Assembly: GCF_018499875.1 (NCBI RefSeq)
Contig: NZ_JAHBAY010000006.1
Location: 248,001-312,000, forward strand
From: Kineosporia corallincola
GTDB lineage: Bacteria; Actinomycetota; Actinomycetes; Actinomycetales; Kineosporiaceae
DNA: 64,000 bases
Direction: 5' to 3'
Part shown: positions 35,961-44,416 of the stretch, piece after piece
How positions within the stretch are numbered: position 1 is the stretch's first letter
Layout of the letters: each line of letters opens with the position of its first letter
Translations under genes and position numbers: made by a program
The notes under the pieces: model-generated
Databases searched by the model: none
The model's input: the letters and a program-made list of their open reading frames with translations, nothing else
Told to the model about the DNA's origin: nothing

Positions 35961-37223
35961 TCAGTCGGCCGAGGTGATCATCCCGGCGGCGACCGTGCGG
36001 TTGGTGTTCTCGTCGATCAGGATGAAGCCACCGGTCTCCCGGTTGCGCGCGTAGTCGTCGCACAGCAGCGGCTGGGTGGTGCGCAGACGCACCCGGCCGA
36101 TGTCGTTGAGGTTGAGCTCCTGCGCGTCCTGGTCGCGGTGCAGGGTGTTGACGTCGAGCCGGTAGTCCAGCTCCTTCACCATCACCCGGGCGCTGCGCGA
36201 GGTGTGCTTGATGCCCAGCTTGCGGCCGGGGCGCAGGGCGTCCTCGGCCATCCAGCAGATCATCGCGTCGAGGTTCTGCGCGGCCTTGGGCGCGTTCTGC
36301 GGCCGGCAGATCATGTCACCGCGCGAGATGTCGATCTCGTCGTTCAGCCGCACCGTGACGGCCATCGGCGGAAAGGCCTCGGCCACCGGCCCGTCGGCGG
36401 TCTCGACGGCGGCGATGGTGCTGGTGAAACCCGAGGGCAGCACCATGATCTCGTCGCCGGCCTTGAGCGTGCCGCTGGCCACCGTGCCGGCGTAGCCCCG
36501 GTAGTCCGGGTACTGCGACGACTGCGGGCGGATCACGTACTGCACCGGGAACCGCACGTCGATCAGGTTGCGGTCGCTGGAGACGTGCACGTGCTCCAGG
36601 TGGTGCAGCAGCGAAGGTCCTTCGTACCAGGGCATGTTCGCGGACCGGGTGACGATGTTGTCACCCTTCAGCGCGGACAGCGGGATCACCGTCAGGTCGG
36701 CGATGTTGAGCTTGTCGGCGAAGCGCGTGAACTCCTCGCTGATCTCCTCGTACACCTCCTGCGAGTAGTCCACGAGGTCCATCTTGTTCACCGCGAGCAC
36801 CAGGTGCGGCACCCGCAGCAGGCTGGCCAGGAAGGCATGCCGGCGGCTCTGCTCGACCAGGCCCTTACGGGCGTCCACCAGAATGATGGCCAGGTCGGCG
36901 GTGGAGGCGCCGGTGACCATGTTCCGGGTGTACTGGATGTGCCCGGGGGTGTCGGCGATGATGAACTTGCGCCGCGGGGTGGCGAAGTAGCGGTAGGCCA
37001 CGTCGATCGTGATGCCCTGCTCGCGCTCGGCCCGCAGGCCGTCGGTCAGCAGAGCCAGGTTCACGTAGTCGTCGCCCTTGGCCGTACTGGCCGCCTCGAC
37101 CGCGCTGAGCTGGTCCTCGAAGATCGACTTCGAGTCGTAGAGCAGACGGCCGATCAGCGTGCTCTTACCGTCGTCCACCGATCCGGCGGTGGCGAAGCGC
37201 AGCATGTCCATGGTCGGAGGCAT
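35961..37223 (-). CDS. cysN: Sulfate adenylyltransferase subunit 1 (GTPase)
   Basis: CysN is the GTPase subunit that drives ATP sulfurylase: sulfate plus ATP gives adenylylsulfate, coupled to GTP hydrolysis. The 420-residue protein has the G motifs SVDDGKSTLIGRLL, the switch region EREQGITIDVAYRYF, ADTPGHIQY and VNKMDLV, followed by two EF-Tu-like beta-barrel domains. It lacks the C-terminal APS kinase (CysC) fusion found in many actinobacteria, and no separate cysC is in the window. ATG 37223 is one base after the cysD stop; the upstream in-frame ATG overlaps cysD and adds unrelated residues. Confidence 0.95.
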   Translation of the reverse strand: MPPTMDMLRFATAGSVDDGKSTLIGRLLYDSKSIFEDQLSAVEAASTAKGDDYVNLALLTDGLRAEREQGITIDVAYRYFATPRRKFIIADTPGHIQYTRNMVTGASTADLAIILVDARKGLVEQSRRHAFLASLLRVPHLVLAVNKMDLVDYSQEVYEEISEEFTRFADKLNIADLTVIPLSALKGDNIVTRSANMPWYEGPSLLHHLEHVHVSSDRNLIDVRFPVQYVIRPQSSQYPDYRGYAGTVASGTLKAGDEIMVLPSGFTSTIAAVETADGPVAEAFPPMAVTVRLNDEIDISRGDMICRPQNAPKAAQNLDAMICWMAEDALRPGRKLGIKHTSRSARVMVKELDYRLDVNTLHRDQDAQELNLNDIGRVRLRTTQPLLCDDYARNRETGGFILIDENTNRTVAAGMITSAD

Positions 37224-37224
37224 G

Positions 37225-38133
37225 TCAGAAATACCCTTCCCGCTTGCGGTCTTCCATCGCGGCCTCGCTGAACTTGTCGTCACCGCGGGTGGCGCCGCGC
37301 TCGGTGATGCGGGTGGAGGCGACCTCTTCGATGATCTTGTCGAGCGTGTCGGCGTCGCTCCGGACGGCGGCGGTCAGGCTGGCGTCGCCGACGGTGCGGT
37401 AACGCACGGTCTCGGTGAAGACCTTCTCGTTCGCCTTCGGCCGGCAGACGTCGTGCACGCCGTAGAGCATGCCGCCCCGGTCGAACACCTCACGCTGGTG
37501 CGCGAAGTAGATCGACGGCAGCGCGATGTTCTCCTTCTGGACGTACTGCCAGATGTCCAGCTCGGTCCAGTTGGACAGCGGGAAGACCCGGATGTTCTCG
37601 CCCATCTGGATCCGGCCGTTGTAGATGTTCCACAGCTCGGGGCGCTGGTTCTTCGGGTCCCACTGGCCGAACTCGTCGCGGAACGAGAACACCCGCTCCT
37701 TGGCCCGCGCCTTGTCCTCGTCGCGCCGGGCACCACCGAAAGCGGCGGTGAACCGGTACTTCTCCAGGGCGTCGAGCAGGACGGGGGTCTGGATCCGGTT
37801 GCGCGTGCCGTCCGGCGGCTCGCTGACCAGGCCGCGGTCCAGGGCCTCCGGAACGCTGGCCACGATCAGCTGGACGCCGAGCTCGGCCACCCGGCGGTCG
37901 CGGAAGTCCAGGACCTCCTGGAAGTTGTGGCCGGTGTCGACGTGCATCACCGGGAACGGGATACGCGCGGGGAAGAAGGCCTTCTCGGCCAGGCGGAGCA
38001 TGACGATCGAGTCCTTGCCACCGCTGAACAGCAGGACGGGACGCTCCAGCTCGGCCACCACCTCCCGGATGATGTGGATGGACTCGGCCTCCAGCGTTTC
38101 CAGCTGGGTGAGCCGGTACTCCGACGCGGTCAT
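37225..38133 (-). CDS. cysD: Sulfate adenylyltransferase subunit 2
   Basis: CysD is the catalytic ATP-pyrophosphatase-type subunit that makes adenylylsulfate together with CysN. Its 302 residues match the family length and include the PP-loop LLFSGGKDSIVML, FPVMHVDTGHNFQEV, AFGGARRDEDKARAKERVFS and NWTELDIWQYV. Start and stop overlap or abut the neighbours in cysQ-cysD-cysN (4-bp ATGA overlap with cysQ, 1-bp gap to cysN), which implies one transcript. Confidence 0.96.
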   Translation of the reverse strand: MTASEYRLTQLETLEAESIHIIREVVAELERPVLLFSGGKDSIVMLRLAEKAFFPARIPFPVMHVDTGHNFQEVLDFRDRRVAELGVQLIVASVPEALDRGLVSEPPDGTRNRIQTPVLLDALEKYRFTAAFGGARRDEDKARAKERVFSFRDEFGQWDPKNQRPELWNIYNGRIQMGENIRVFPLSNWTELDIWQYVQKENIALPSIYFAHQREVFDRGGMLYGVHDVCRPKANEKVFTETVRYRTVGDASLTAAVRSDADTLDKIIEEVASTRITERGATRGDDKFSEAAMEDRKREGYF

Positions 38134-38915
38134 CGGGTGATCACCTCAGGAATGTGACGGGCAACGGTGGCCAGGATCTTCTCAGCGAACTCTGTGCGGC
38201 ACACAAGAAGGTCCGGCAGCTTCGGGCTGACGCGGTTGTAGATCAGCGGGGAGCCGTCGATGCGGCTGGTGTGCAGCCCCACGGACTGCGCCACCGCGAC
38301 CGGCGCGGCGCTGTCCCACTCGAACTGGCCGCCGGCGTGCAGGTAGGCGTCGGCCTCATTGGTCCAGACGCTCGAGCACTTGACCCCGGCCGAGCCCATC
38401 GGCACCAGCTCGGCGCCGAGCTCCTCGGCGACCTGGGTGACGAATGCCGGTGGGCGGGAACGACTCACGGCCAGGCGGATCGGCCCGTCGGGTCGGGGCG
38501 GCAGCACCGGCGGATCGTCGGTGCCGTAGGTGATGTCGCGGGCGGGCAGGGCGATCGCGCCGTCGGTCAGGCGGCCGCCGTACTCCCGGCCACGCTGCCA
38601 CAACGCCACGTGCACGGCCCAGTCGCTGCGCGGTCTCTCGGAGAACTCCCGGGTGCCGTCCAGCGGGTCGATGATCCAGACCCGTTCGGCACTGAGCCGG
38701 GCGGCCGAGTCCGCCGCTTCCTCGCTGAGTACGGCGTCGTCGGGCCGATACTCCGCCAGCAGCTTGGCGAGCACTTCCTGTGCCCGCGCATCCCCGGCGT
38801 CCTTCAGTTCCTTACCCTCTGCTGAACCGGTCCGTACCTCGAGCAGTGCCAGACCCGCCGCATGAGCCAGGGTGCGGGCGAGACGCGCATCGTCACCACC
38901 GGGCTCGATCGTCAT
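38130..38915 (-). CDS. cysQ: 3'(2'),5'-bisphosphate nucleotidase
   Basis: CysQ dephosphorylates PAP or PAPS and keeps sulfate-assimilation intermediates in balance. The 261-residue protein belongs to the inositol-monophosphatase fold: VLSEEAADS (first metal ligands), WIIDPLDGTREFSE (the DPxDGT metal site) and a C-terminal FEWDSAAPVAVAQ. ATG 38915 is preceded by GAAGGGAA; a longer upstream frame runs into the sugar-transferase gene and is not coding. It heads the cys operon, which suggests its substrate comes from the same pathway. Confidence 0.92.
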   Translation of the reverse strand: MTIEPGGDDARLARTLAHAAGLALLEVRTGSAEGKELKDAGDARAQEVLAKLLAEYRPDDAVLSEEAADSAARLSAERVWIIDPLDGTREFSERPRSDWAVHVALWQRGREYGGRLTDGAIALPARDITYGTDDPPVLPPRPDGPIRLAVSRSRPPAFVTQVAEELGAELVPMGSAGVKCSSVWTNEADAYLHAGGQFEWDSAAPVAVAQSVGLHTSRIDGSPLIYNRVSPKLPDLLVCRTEFAEKILATVARHIPEVITR

Positions 38916-38986
38916 CACAAAGTTCCCTTCGCAGGAGCCGAAGCGGCATTGTCTCAGCTGGCGCCTGCTGCTTTTACCACCGCGAC

Positions 38987-40513
38987 TCAGTAAGCACCCG
39001 ATCCCTTCACCACGGCGCGCAGGGTGCGCCAGAGGATCGAGACATCGAGGGCGATCGACCAGTTGTCGGTGTACCGCAGATCGAGTCGCAGCGACTCCTC
39101 CCAATTCAGGTCGCTGCGCCCGCTGACCTGCCAGAGCCCGGTCAGGCCCGGCTTCACCTTCAGCCGGCGGGCCGCGTCGGCGGTGTAGCCGGCCACCTCC
39201 TCGGGCAGCGGCGGCCGCGGCCCGACCAGCGACATGTCCCCGCGCACCACGTTGAGCAACTGCGGCAGCTCGTCCAGCGAGAACCGGCGCAGCACACCGC
39301 CGAACCGGGTGACGCGCGGATCCTTACGGAGTTTGAACAGCACCCCGTTGCCGTCGCTGATCGCCATCAGCGCGGCCCGGCGGTGATCGGCGTCCACCAC
39401 CATCGAGCGGAACTTGAACATGGTGAACTCGCGGCCGCCCGCCCCCACCCGGACCTGGCGGTAGAACACCGGCCCGCGGCTGGTGAGCCGCACCCCGAGC
39501 GCCACGGCCAGCAGCACCGGCGCGGCCGCGGCGGTGAGCAGGATGCCGCCGACCCGGTCGAACACCATCTTGCCGAGCATGCGGCCGCCGCTGGCGACCG
39601 GTCGTTCCAGATGCAGCAGTGACAGCCCGGCGACCGGGCGGATCGAGAGCCTGGGCCCGGCCACCTCGATGATGCCCGGGGAGACGATCAGTTCCACCCC
39701 GCGCTCCTCCAGTGCCCACGACAGGCGGCGCAGTGCCTGGCCGGACAGGTCCGGGTGGGAGACCACCGCGACCACGTGGGCACCGGTGTCGGCCACGGCT
39801 TCCAGCACCCGGCCCGGGTCGCCGACCACCGGTACGTCGTGCACGTGCGACACCTCGACGCCGACGAACGGCACGCAGGCCCCGACCGGCACCAGCCCGT
39901 GCTGCGGCTCGCGATCGAGCTTCTCGATCACCGACACCACCACGTCGGCCCGGCCCACCACGAGCACCCGCTGGAGGGCGAGGCCGCGCTCGCGCAGCCG
40001 GTAGATCCAGGTGCGCAGCCGCCGCCGGGAGAGCAGGGTGAGCAGCAGGGTGGCCGGGATCGCCAGGAACACGTAGCCGCGGGCGACCTCGCTGCGCAGG
40101 GCGTACGACACCACGGCGATGACGCAGAACATCACCAGCCCGGCCTGGAGGATGCGGCGGTACTCCTCCGGCCCGGTGCCGAGGAACCGGCGCTCGTAGC
40201 CACGCTGCGCGGCGATGATGGTGACCCAGAGCAACGGCAGCGAGAGGGTGAGCACCAGGTAGGCCGCGCCGGGGGCACCGAAGCGGGCCACGGCGGCCAG
40301 ACCACCCGCGGCCAGCGAGGCCAGGAAGTCTCCGGCCAGGGCCTGGCGCTGGTAGCGCCGCATCAGCGAGTCGGGTTCGGCACTGCCCGGGCCGACGTGC
40401 CGTCCGGTGGTGAAAACCGGTCTGGAGGTGCGGGAAACGGGCGTATCACCGGCCAGCGGGACCACCGCGTCCAGCTGATCCACTTCCCTGCCGCGCGGCT
40501 CCATGACGGCCAT
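38987..40513 (-). CDS. WbaP-type undecaprenyl-phosphate sugar phosphotransferase
   Basis: This priming enzyme transfers a sugar phosphate to undecaprenyl phosphate and starts repeat-unit assembly. The 508-residue protein has four hydrophobic helices in the N-terminal half, a central nucleotide-binding-like domain (VLVVGRADVVVSVIEKL), a fifth helix (GGILLTAAAAPVLLAVALGV), and the catalytic bacterial sugar transferase domain: FTMFKFRSMVVDAD, SLDELPQLLNVVRGDMSLVG, PRPPLP and KPGLTGLWQVSGR. GGGAGGGCGG precedes ATG 40513. It marks one end of the glycopolymer locus. Glucose- or galactose-1-phosphate are usual donors; which one is used here is not visible. Confidence 0.93.
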   Translation of the reverse strand: MAVMEPRGREVDQLDAVVPLAGDTPVSRTSRPVFTTGRHVGPGSAEPDSLMRRYQRQALAGDFLASLAAGGLAAVARFGAPGAAYLVLTLSLPLLWVTIIAAQRGYERRFLGTGPEEYRRILQAGLVMFCVIAVVSYALRSEVARGYVFLAIPATLLLTLLSRRRLRTWIYRLRERGLALQRVLVVGRADVVVSVIEKLDREPQHGLVPVGACVPFVGVEVSHVHDVPVVGDPGRVLEAVADTGAHVVAVVSHPDLSGQALRRLSWALEERGVELIVSPGIIEVAGPRLSIRPVAGLSLLHLERPVASGGRMLGKMVFDRVGGILLTAAAAPVLLAVALGVRLTSRGPVFYRQVRVGAGGREFTMFKFRSMVVDADHRRAALMAISDGNGVLFKLRKDPRVTRFGGVLRRFSLDELPQLLNVVRGDMSLVGPRPPLPEEVAGYTADAARRLKVKPGLTGLWQVSGRSDLNWEESLRLDLRYTDNWSIALDVSILWRTLRAVVKGSGAY

Positions 40514-40710
40514 CCGCCCTCCCCCGTGACTTAACAATCGCTTGATATCCGACCACACAGCGACAGCCAGCTCCGAGATCGGCGTCGACCCGTGAGGCTT
40601 AGGTGAATATAAGGCGATCAATCCCCTTTCATCTCAGAGTTGCCCATAGTTCACGAAACGCCACCTTAAACGGTAACTTAAATTGGGGTCGACACAACGC
40701 TGAGTGAGTG
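40514..40710 (-). promoter_or_regulatory. Upstream region of the priming glycosyltransferase gene
   Basis: This 197-bp gap is markedly A/T-rich between 40595 and 40690 (for example GAATATAAGG at 40604-40613, TTAAACGGTAACTTAAATTGG at 40666-40686). It likely holds the promoter for the sugar transferase. I could not place a firm -35/-10 pair, and no strong terminator for pth is visible. Confidence 0.4.
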
Positions 40711-41334
40711 CTACCTGCCGACGGTGTTGTGCACTCCCTGAACGCGGGCAAAAGTGCTCCGCGAGAGGTCCTGAACCGCTTCAGCCGCCTGTCCGAGCAT
40801 GAGGGCGACCTCTTCTCCCTGGGCCGACGCGAAATCGCGCAGAACGTAGTCCGCCGGGTCCATCCGGCCAGGCGGACGCCCGACCCCCAGGCGGATGCGG
40901 CCGTAGTCTTTACTTCCAATTGACTTACTGATGGAGCGCAGGCCGTTGTGGCCGCCCTCGCCCCCGCCCCACTTCATCCGCACGTCACCGAACGGGATGT
41001 CGAGCTCGTCGTGCACCACGATCAGCCGGGTCGGCGGCAGCTTGAAGAACTTCAGCAGGCCCGCCACCGGTCCGCCCGACTCGTTCATGTAGGTGCTCGG
41101 CTTGCCCACGATCATCCGGGCCCCGGGGGCGCCCCCCGTCGGTGCCCAGCGGCCGTCGTGGACCTGCGCCCGGGCCCGGTGGGTGCTGAACCGCCCGCCC
41201 ATGGCGGACACCACCTCGTCCGCCACCCGGTGCCCGACGTTGTGCCGGTTGCGGGCGTACCTGTCACCGGGGTTCCCGAGACCGACCACCAGCCAGGGCA
41301 GGTCGGTCTCGTCGGTGGTGGGGTCGGTGGGCAT
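40711..41334 (-). CDS. pth: Peptidyl-tRNA hydrolase
   Basis: Pth cleaves peptidyl-tRNA released from stalled ribosomes and recycles tRNA. The 207-residue protein shows LVVGLGNPGDRYARNRHNVG with the catalytic histidine region, KPSTYMNESGGPV, LIVVHDELDIPFGDVRMK and GGGEGGHNGLRSI, and RIRLGVGRPPG. It lies downstream of rplY, as is common in actinobacteria, but a strong terminator separates the two here, so it may have its own promoter. Confidence 0.96.
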   Translation of the reverse strand: MPTDPTTDETDLPWLVVGLGNPGDRYARNRHNVGHRVADEVVSAMGGRFSTHRARAQVHDGRWAPTGGAPGARMIVGKPSTYMNESGGPVAGLLKFFKLPPTRLIVVHDELDIPFGDVRMKWGGGEGGHNGLRSISKSIGSKDYGRIRLGVGRPPGRMDPADYVLRDFASAQGEEVALMLGQAAEAVQDLSRSTFARVQGVHNTVGR

Positions 41335-41432
41335 CGGGGCTCCGGTTTCGTGGTGGCCGAACAGGGGACGACGGAAAGACCGGCCTCCATTGTCCCCGTG
41401 CGGTGGCCCGCTACCGACCGGGGGCGCGGACA

Positions 41433-41478
41433 GACCTCAGGGCCGGTCCCGCCTTGCGGTGGGACCGGCCCTGAGGTC
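41433..41478 (-). terminator. Terminator after rplY
   Basis: A perfect 18-bp inverted repeat (GACCTCAGGGCCGGTCCC, 10-nt loop) starts 28 bp past the rplY stop and before pth. It is the longest simple hairpin in this part of the window. Confidence 0.88.
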
Positions 41479-41505
41479 GGTGACTCAGCTGTGTGCGACC
41501 GGGAC

Positions 41506-42099
41506 TCAGGCCTCGGCCGGAGCCTCGGCGTCGCCCTCGGCCGGGGCGTCTTCGGAGGAGCGGCTGGCGTCGGAGACGACCAGGACGATGGCCTCGGCGT
41601 CGCCGGCCAGGCTGGCGCCGCTCGGCAGGGTGATCTGGCCGGCGAGCACCTGGGTGCCGGGCGCGAGACCCTCGATGCTGTGCTCGACACCGTCGGGAAT
41701 GGCGGTGGCCTCGACCTCGAGGCTCAGCGAGTTGGTCTCGATCTGGGCCAGGCCACCGGGGGCCGGGTCACCGGTGAAGTGCACCGGAACCTCGACGGTG
41801 ACCTTCTCGCCACGGCGGACGATGAGCAGGTCGACGTGCTCGATGGTGCCCTTGAGGGGGTGACGCTGCACGTCCTTGGGCAGGGCCAGCTGGCTCTTGC
41901 CCTCGATCTCGATGGTCAGCAGGGCGTTCGCGTTGCCCTTGAGCGCCAGCATGGTCGCGTGGCCCGGGAGGGCGACGTGGACCGGGTCGGTGCCGTGTCC
42001 GTAGAGCACGGCGGGCACCTGGTGGTCGCGGCGCAGCCGACGCGCAGCACCCTTGCCGAAGTCGTTACGCGGCGTGGCGCTGAGCTTTACCTCGGACAC
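41506..42099 (-). CDS. rplY: Ribosomal protein bL25 (Ctc/TL5 form)
   Basis: bL25 binds 5S rRNA in the large ribosomal subunit. The 197-residue protein is the long Ctc type: an N-terminal 5S-binding domain (SATPRNDFGKGAARRLRRDH, VPAVLYGHG) and a C-terminal TL5 beta domain (VEVPVHFTGDPAPGG, IPDGVEHSIEGL), then an acidic Glu/Ala-rich tail. GTG 42099 is preceded by AGGAGA at 42106-42111. In many actinobacteria prs lies directly upstream; here the upstream 362 bp hold no gene. Confidence 0.93.
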   Translation of the reverse strand: MSEVKLSATPRNDFGKGAARRLRRDHQVPAVLYGHGTDPVHVALPGHATMLALKGNANALLTIEIEGKSQLALPKDVQRHPLKGTIEHVDLLIVRRGEKVTVEVPVHFTGDPAPGGLAQIETNSLSLEVEATAIPDGVEHSIEGLAPGTQVLAGQITLPSGASLAGDAEAIVLVVSDASRSSEDAPAEGDAEAPAEA

Positions 42100-42461
42100 A
42101 ACAGATCTCCTCAATCACGGGCGCGACCGAGGCCGCGCGCAGATTCAGCTGACGAAACGATATGACGGCACGCCCGGCAGAGTCACAGGCGGAAAACACG
42201 TAGTGAGTCCGCGTCGATCACGGTTGCTCGTATCACTGCAACCCTCGCCGAGGTAACCGGACCACTGTACATGACCGGCCGGGGCCCAGATTCGCCCATA
42301 CACCCGACCCGACCTCCTCTTTCTTGATGATCATGCGTGACGCGCCGCTGAGGGCGGGCGAAACGTGCCTGATCACGCGAGGGGACGGCGGGCCGGGCGC
42401 GGCGGCACGACGGTTGTGGCGGGCAGCGCGGGTGCGCCACCCGATCGGGCGACGGGCGGAC
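42100..42461 (-). promoter_or_regulatory. Intergenic region between glmU and rplY (no prs)
   Basis: This 362-bp gap should carry the rplY promoter. TGTACAGT at 42265-42272 (minus strand) is a possible extended -10. GGTTGC-10-GCAACC at 42223-42244 can form a small hairpin in the leader. No reading frame resembling ribose-phosphate pyrophosphokinase, whole or broken, is present. Confidence 0.45.
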
Positions 42462-43928
42462 TTACTGCTCCGTGCCGGGCTCCGCGACAGGCTCTGCGAC
42501 GGGTTCGGCGAGGGCCGCCTCGGCCGCCCGGGCGGAGGGGGTGCCCGCACGACGCCGCGACACCCAGCCCTCGCTGTTGTGCTGCCGGCCGCGAGCCACG
42601 GCCAGGGCGCCCGCGGGCACATCCTGGGTGATCGTGGAGCCGGCCGCGGTGTAGGCGCCGTCGCCGACGGTCACCGGGGCCACCAGCACGGTGTCGCTGC
42701 CCACCCGGGCGTGCGCCCCCACCGTGGTGTGATGCTTGTTCACCCCGTCGTAGTTGGCGAAGATCGTGGCGGCGCCGATGTTGGCCCCCTCGCCGATCGT
42801 CGCGTCGCCGGCGTAGGTCAGGTGCGGCACCTTCGCCCCGGCGCCGATCGTGGCGTTCTTGGTCTCGACGAAGGCGCCGATCTTGCCGTCCGGACCCAGA
42901 ACGGTGCCCGCCCTCAGGTAGCTGAACGGCCCGACCCCGGCGCCGGCCTCGATCCGGGCCCCGCTGCCGTGGGTGCGCACCACCGTGGCGCCCTCGCCCA
43001 CCACGCAGCCGGACAGCGTGGTGTCGGGGCCGATGGTGGCGCCGGTCTCGACCGTGGTGCCGGCGTGCAGCTGGGTGCCGGGCAGCAGGGTGACGTCGGG
43101 GGCCAGGCGCACGTCGACGTCCAGCCAGGTGCTGGCCGGGTCGACCACGGTGACGCCGGCCCGCATGTGCGCGACCAGCACCCGCCGGTTCAGCTCGGCC
43201 CCGAGCGTGGCCAGCTGCACCCGGTCGTTGACGCCCTCGACCTGCCAGAGATCGTGGGTGGCCACGGCGCGCACCCGCAGGCCGTCGGCGTGGGCGATGC
43301 CCAGCACGTCGGTCAGGTACAGCTCGTTCTGGTCGTTGTCCGCGCCGATGCGGCCGAGCGCGTCGGACAGCACCTTGGCGTCGAAGGCATAGATGCCGGA
43401 GTTGATCTCCCGGATCGCCTGCTGCTGCGGGGTGGCGTCGCGCTGCTCGACGATGCCGGTGACCGCGCCGGTGGCGTCGCGCAGCACCCGGCCGTAGCCG
43501 GTCGGGTCGCCCACCTCGGCGGTCAGCACGGTGACCGCGGCCTGCTCGGCGCGGTGCGCCTCGACCAGGGCGGCCAGGGTCTCGCCGGACAGCAGCGGCA
43601 CGTCGGCGTAGGTGACCACCACCACACCGTCGACCTCGCCCACGGCACGCAGCCCGGCGGCCACGGCGCTACCGGTGCCGGGCACCTCGTCCTGGTCGGC
43701 GATCACCGCCTGCGGGGCGATCTCGGCTACGTGCCCGGCGACCTGCTCGCGCTGGTGACGCACCACCACGACCAGGTGGGACGGCCGGAGACCGCCGGCC
43801 GCGGCCAGCGCGTGCCCGACCAGGGAGCGCCCCCCGATCCGGTGCAGCACCTTGGGGGTGCGCGAGCGCATCCGCTTGCCCTCGCCGGCGGCCAGGACGA
43901 TGACGGCAGCCGGCTGCTGTGTACTCAC
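42462..43928 (-). CDS. glmU: Bifunctional GlmU (UDP-GlcNAc synthesis)
   Basis: GlmU acetylates glucosamine-1-phosphate and then uridylylates it to UDP-GlcNAc, for peptidoglycan and other polymers. The 488-residue protein has the uridyltransferase signature AAVIVLAAGEGKRMRS, then DQDEVPGTGSAVAAG, VVTYADVPLL and EINSGIYAFD, followed by left-handed beta-helix repeats with FSYLRAGTVL, FVETKNATIG and FANYDGVNKHHTTVG (acetyltransferase site). The tail is low-complexity. GTG 43928 follows GGAGGGG. A tRNA-Gln gene lies 32 bp upstream, the usual actinobacterial order. Confidence 0.95.
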   Translation of the reverse strand: MSTQQPAAVIVLAAGEGKRMRSRTPKVLHRIGGRSLVGHALAAAGGLRPSHLVVVVRHQREQVAGHVAEIAPQAVIADQDEVPGTGSAVAAGLRAVGEVDGVVVVTYADVPLLSGETLAALVEAHRAEQAAVTVLTAEVGDPTGYGRVLRDATGAVTGIVEQRDATPQQQAIREINSGIYAFDAKVLSDALGRIGADNDQNELYLTDVLGIAHADGLRVRAVATHDLWQVEGVNDRVQLATLGAELNRRVLVAHMRAGVTVVDPASTWLDVDVRLAPDVTLLPGTQLHAGTTVETGATIGPDTTLSGCVVGEGATVVRTHGSGARIEAGAGVGPFSYLRAGTVLGPDGKIGAFVETKNATIGAGAKVPHLTYAGDATIGEGANIGAATIFANYDGVNKHHTTVGAHARVGSDTVLVAPVTVGDGAYTAAGSTITQDVPAGALAVARGRQHNSEGWVSRRRAGTPSARAAEAALAEPVAEPVAEPGTEQ

Positions 43929-43960
43929 GGACGAACCCCTCCAGAACGCGATGCCACGAG

Positions 43961-44032
43961 CTCCCCCCACCTGATTCGAACAGGTACCTCAAGGCTCCAA
44001 AGGCCTGTGTGCTGCCGTTACACCAGGGGGGA
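43961..44032 (-). tRNA. tRNA-Gln (UUG)
   Basis: A 72-nt cloverleaf on the minus strand has a 7-bp acceptor stem with U1-A72 and discriminator G73, both glutamine identity features. The anticodon loop is CUUUGGA (anticodon UUG), with a 5-bp T stem and loop UUCGAAU. The outermost anticodon-stem pair (27-43) is a C-U mismatch. CCA is not encoded. It probably shares a promoter region with glmU. Confidence 0.92.
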
Positions 44033-44159
44033 AGGCCGCCCGCGGACGTTTCGCGCAACGATCCGTCGCGAGGGCCGGGGGCCAGTCTGCCAAGTCCGGG
44101 GCGTTCTCGTCGCATCGGTGCGGTTCGCGCGTCCGGATCGTTGCCTGAATCGTTGCCGG

Positions 44160-44210
44160 AACGACCACCCGAACGACCGCCCGAACGTCCACCGGATCGA
44201 CCACCCGAGC
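44160..44210. repeat. 12-bp tandem repeat upstream of the desaturase gene
   Basis: About four diverged copies of a 12-bp unit (GAACGACCACCC type) in the 384-bp gap between tRNA-Gln and the desaturase gene. It has no coding function that I can support. The rest of this gap holds the operator-like cluster at 44315-44342. Confidence 0.6.
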
Positions 44211-44314
44211 ACGACCGGACGACCGTGCGGACGGGTGACGGGAACGTCCGGACGAACGCCGGGCGGCCTGCCGAGAACGTCGGCCCGACCTCTGCCCAGT
44301 CCGGGGATCTCGGG

Positions 44315-44342
44315 TTACGCTTTCGTAAGTTACGGAACGTAG
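44315..44342 (+). promoter_or_regulatory. Clustered TTACG half-sites upstream of the desaturase gene
   Basis: Alternating inverted half-sites read TTACG-4-CGTAA-1-TTACG-3-CGTAG, giving two overlapping palindromes (TTACGCTTTCGTAA and CGTAAGTTACG). The cluster lies 75-100 bp before the desaturase start. The TetR-family regulator encoded just downstream is the obvious candidate to bind it. Confidence 0.6.
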
Positions 44343-44416
44343 GTTGCCCGTCGCAGGCAAGCAGAGCCCGGCAGCGCAGCCATCCCCGGCAGACACCCGG
44401 CAGATGGGATTCCACC

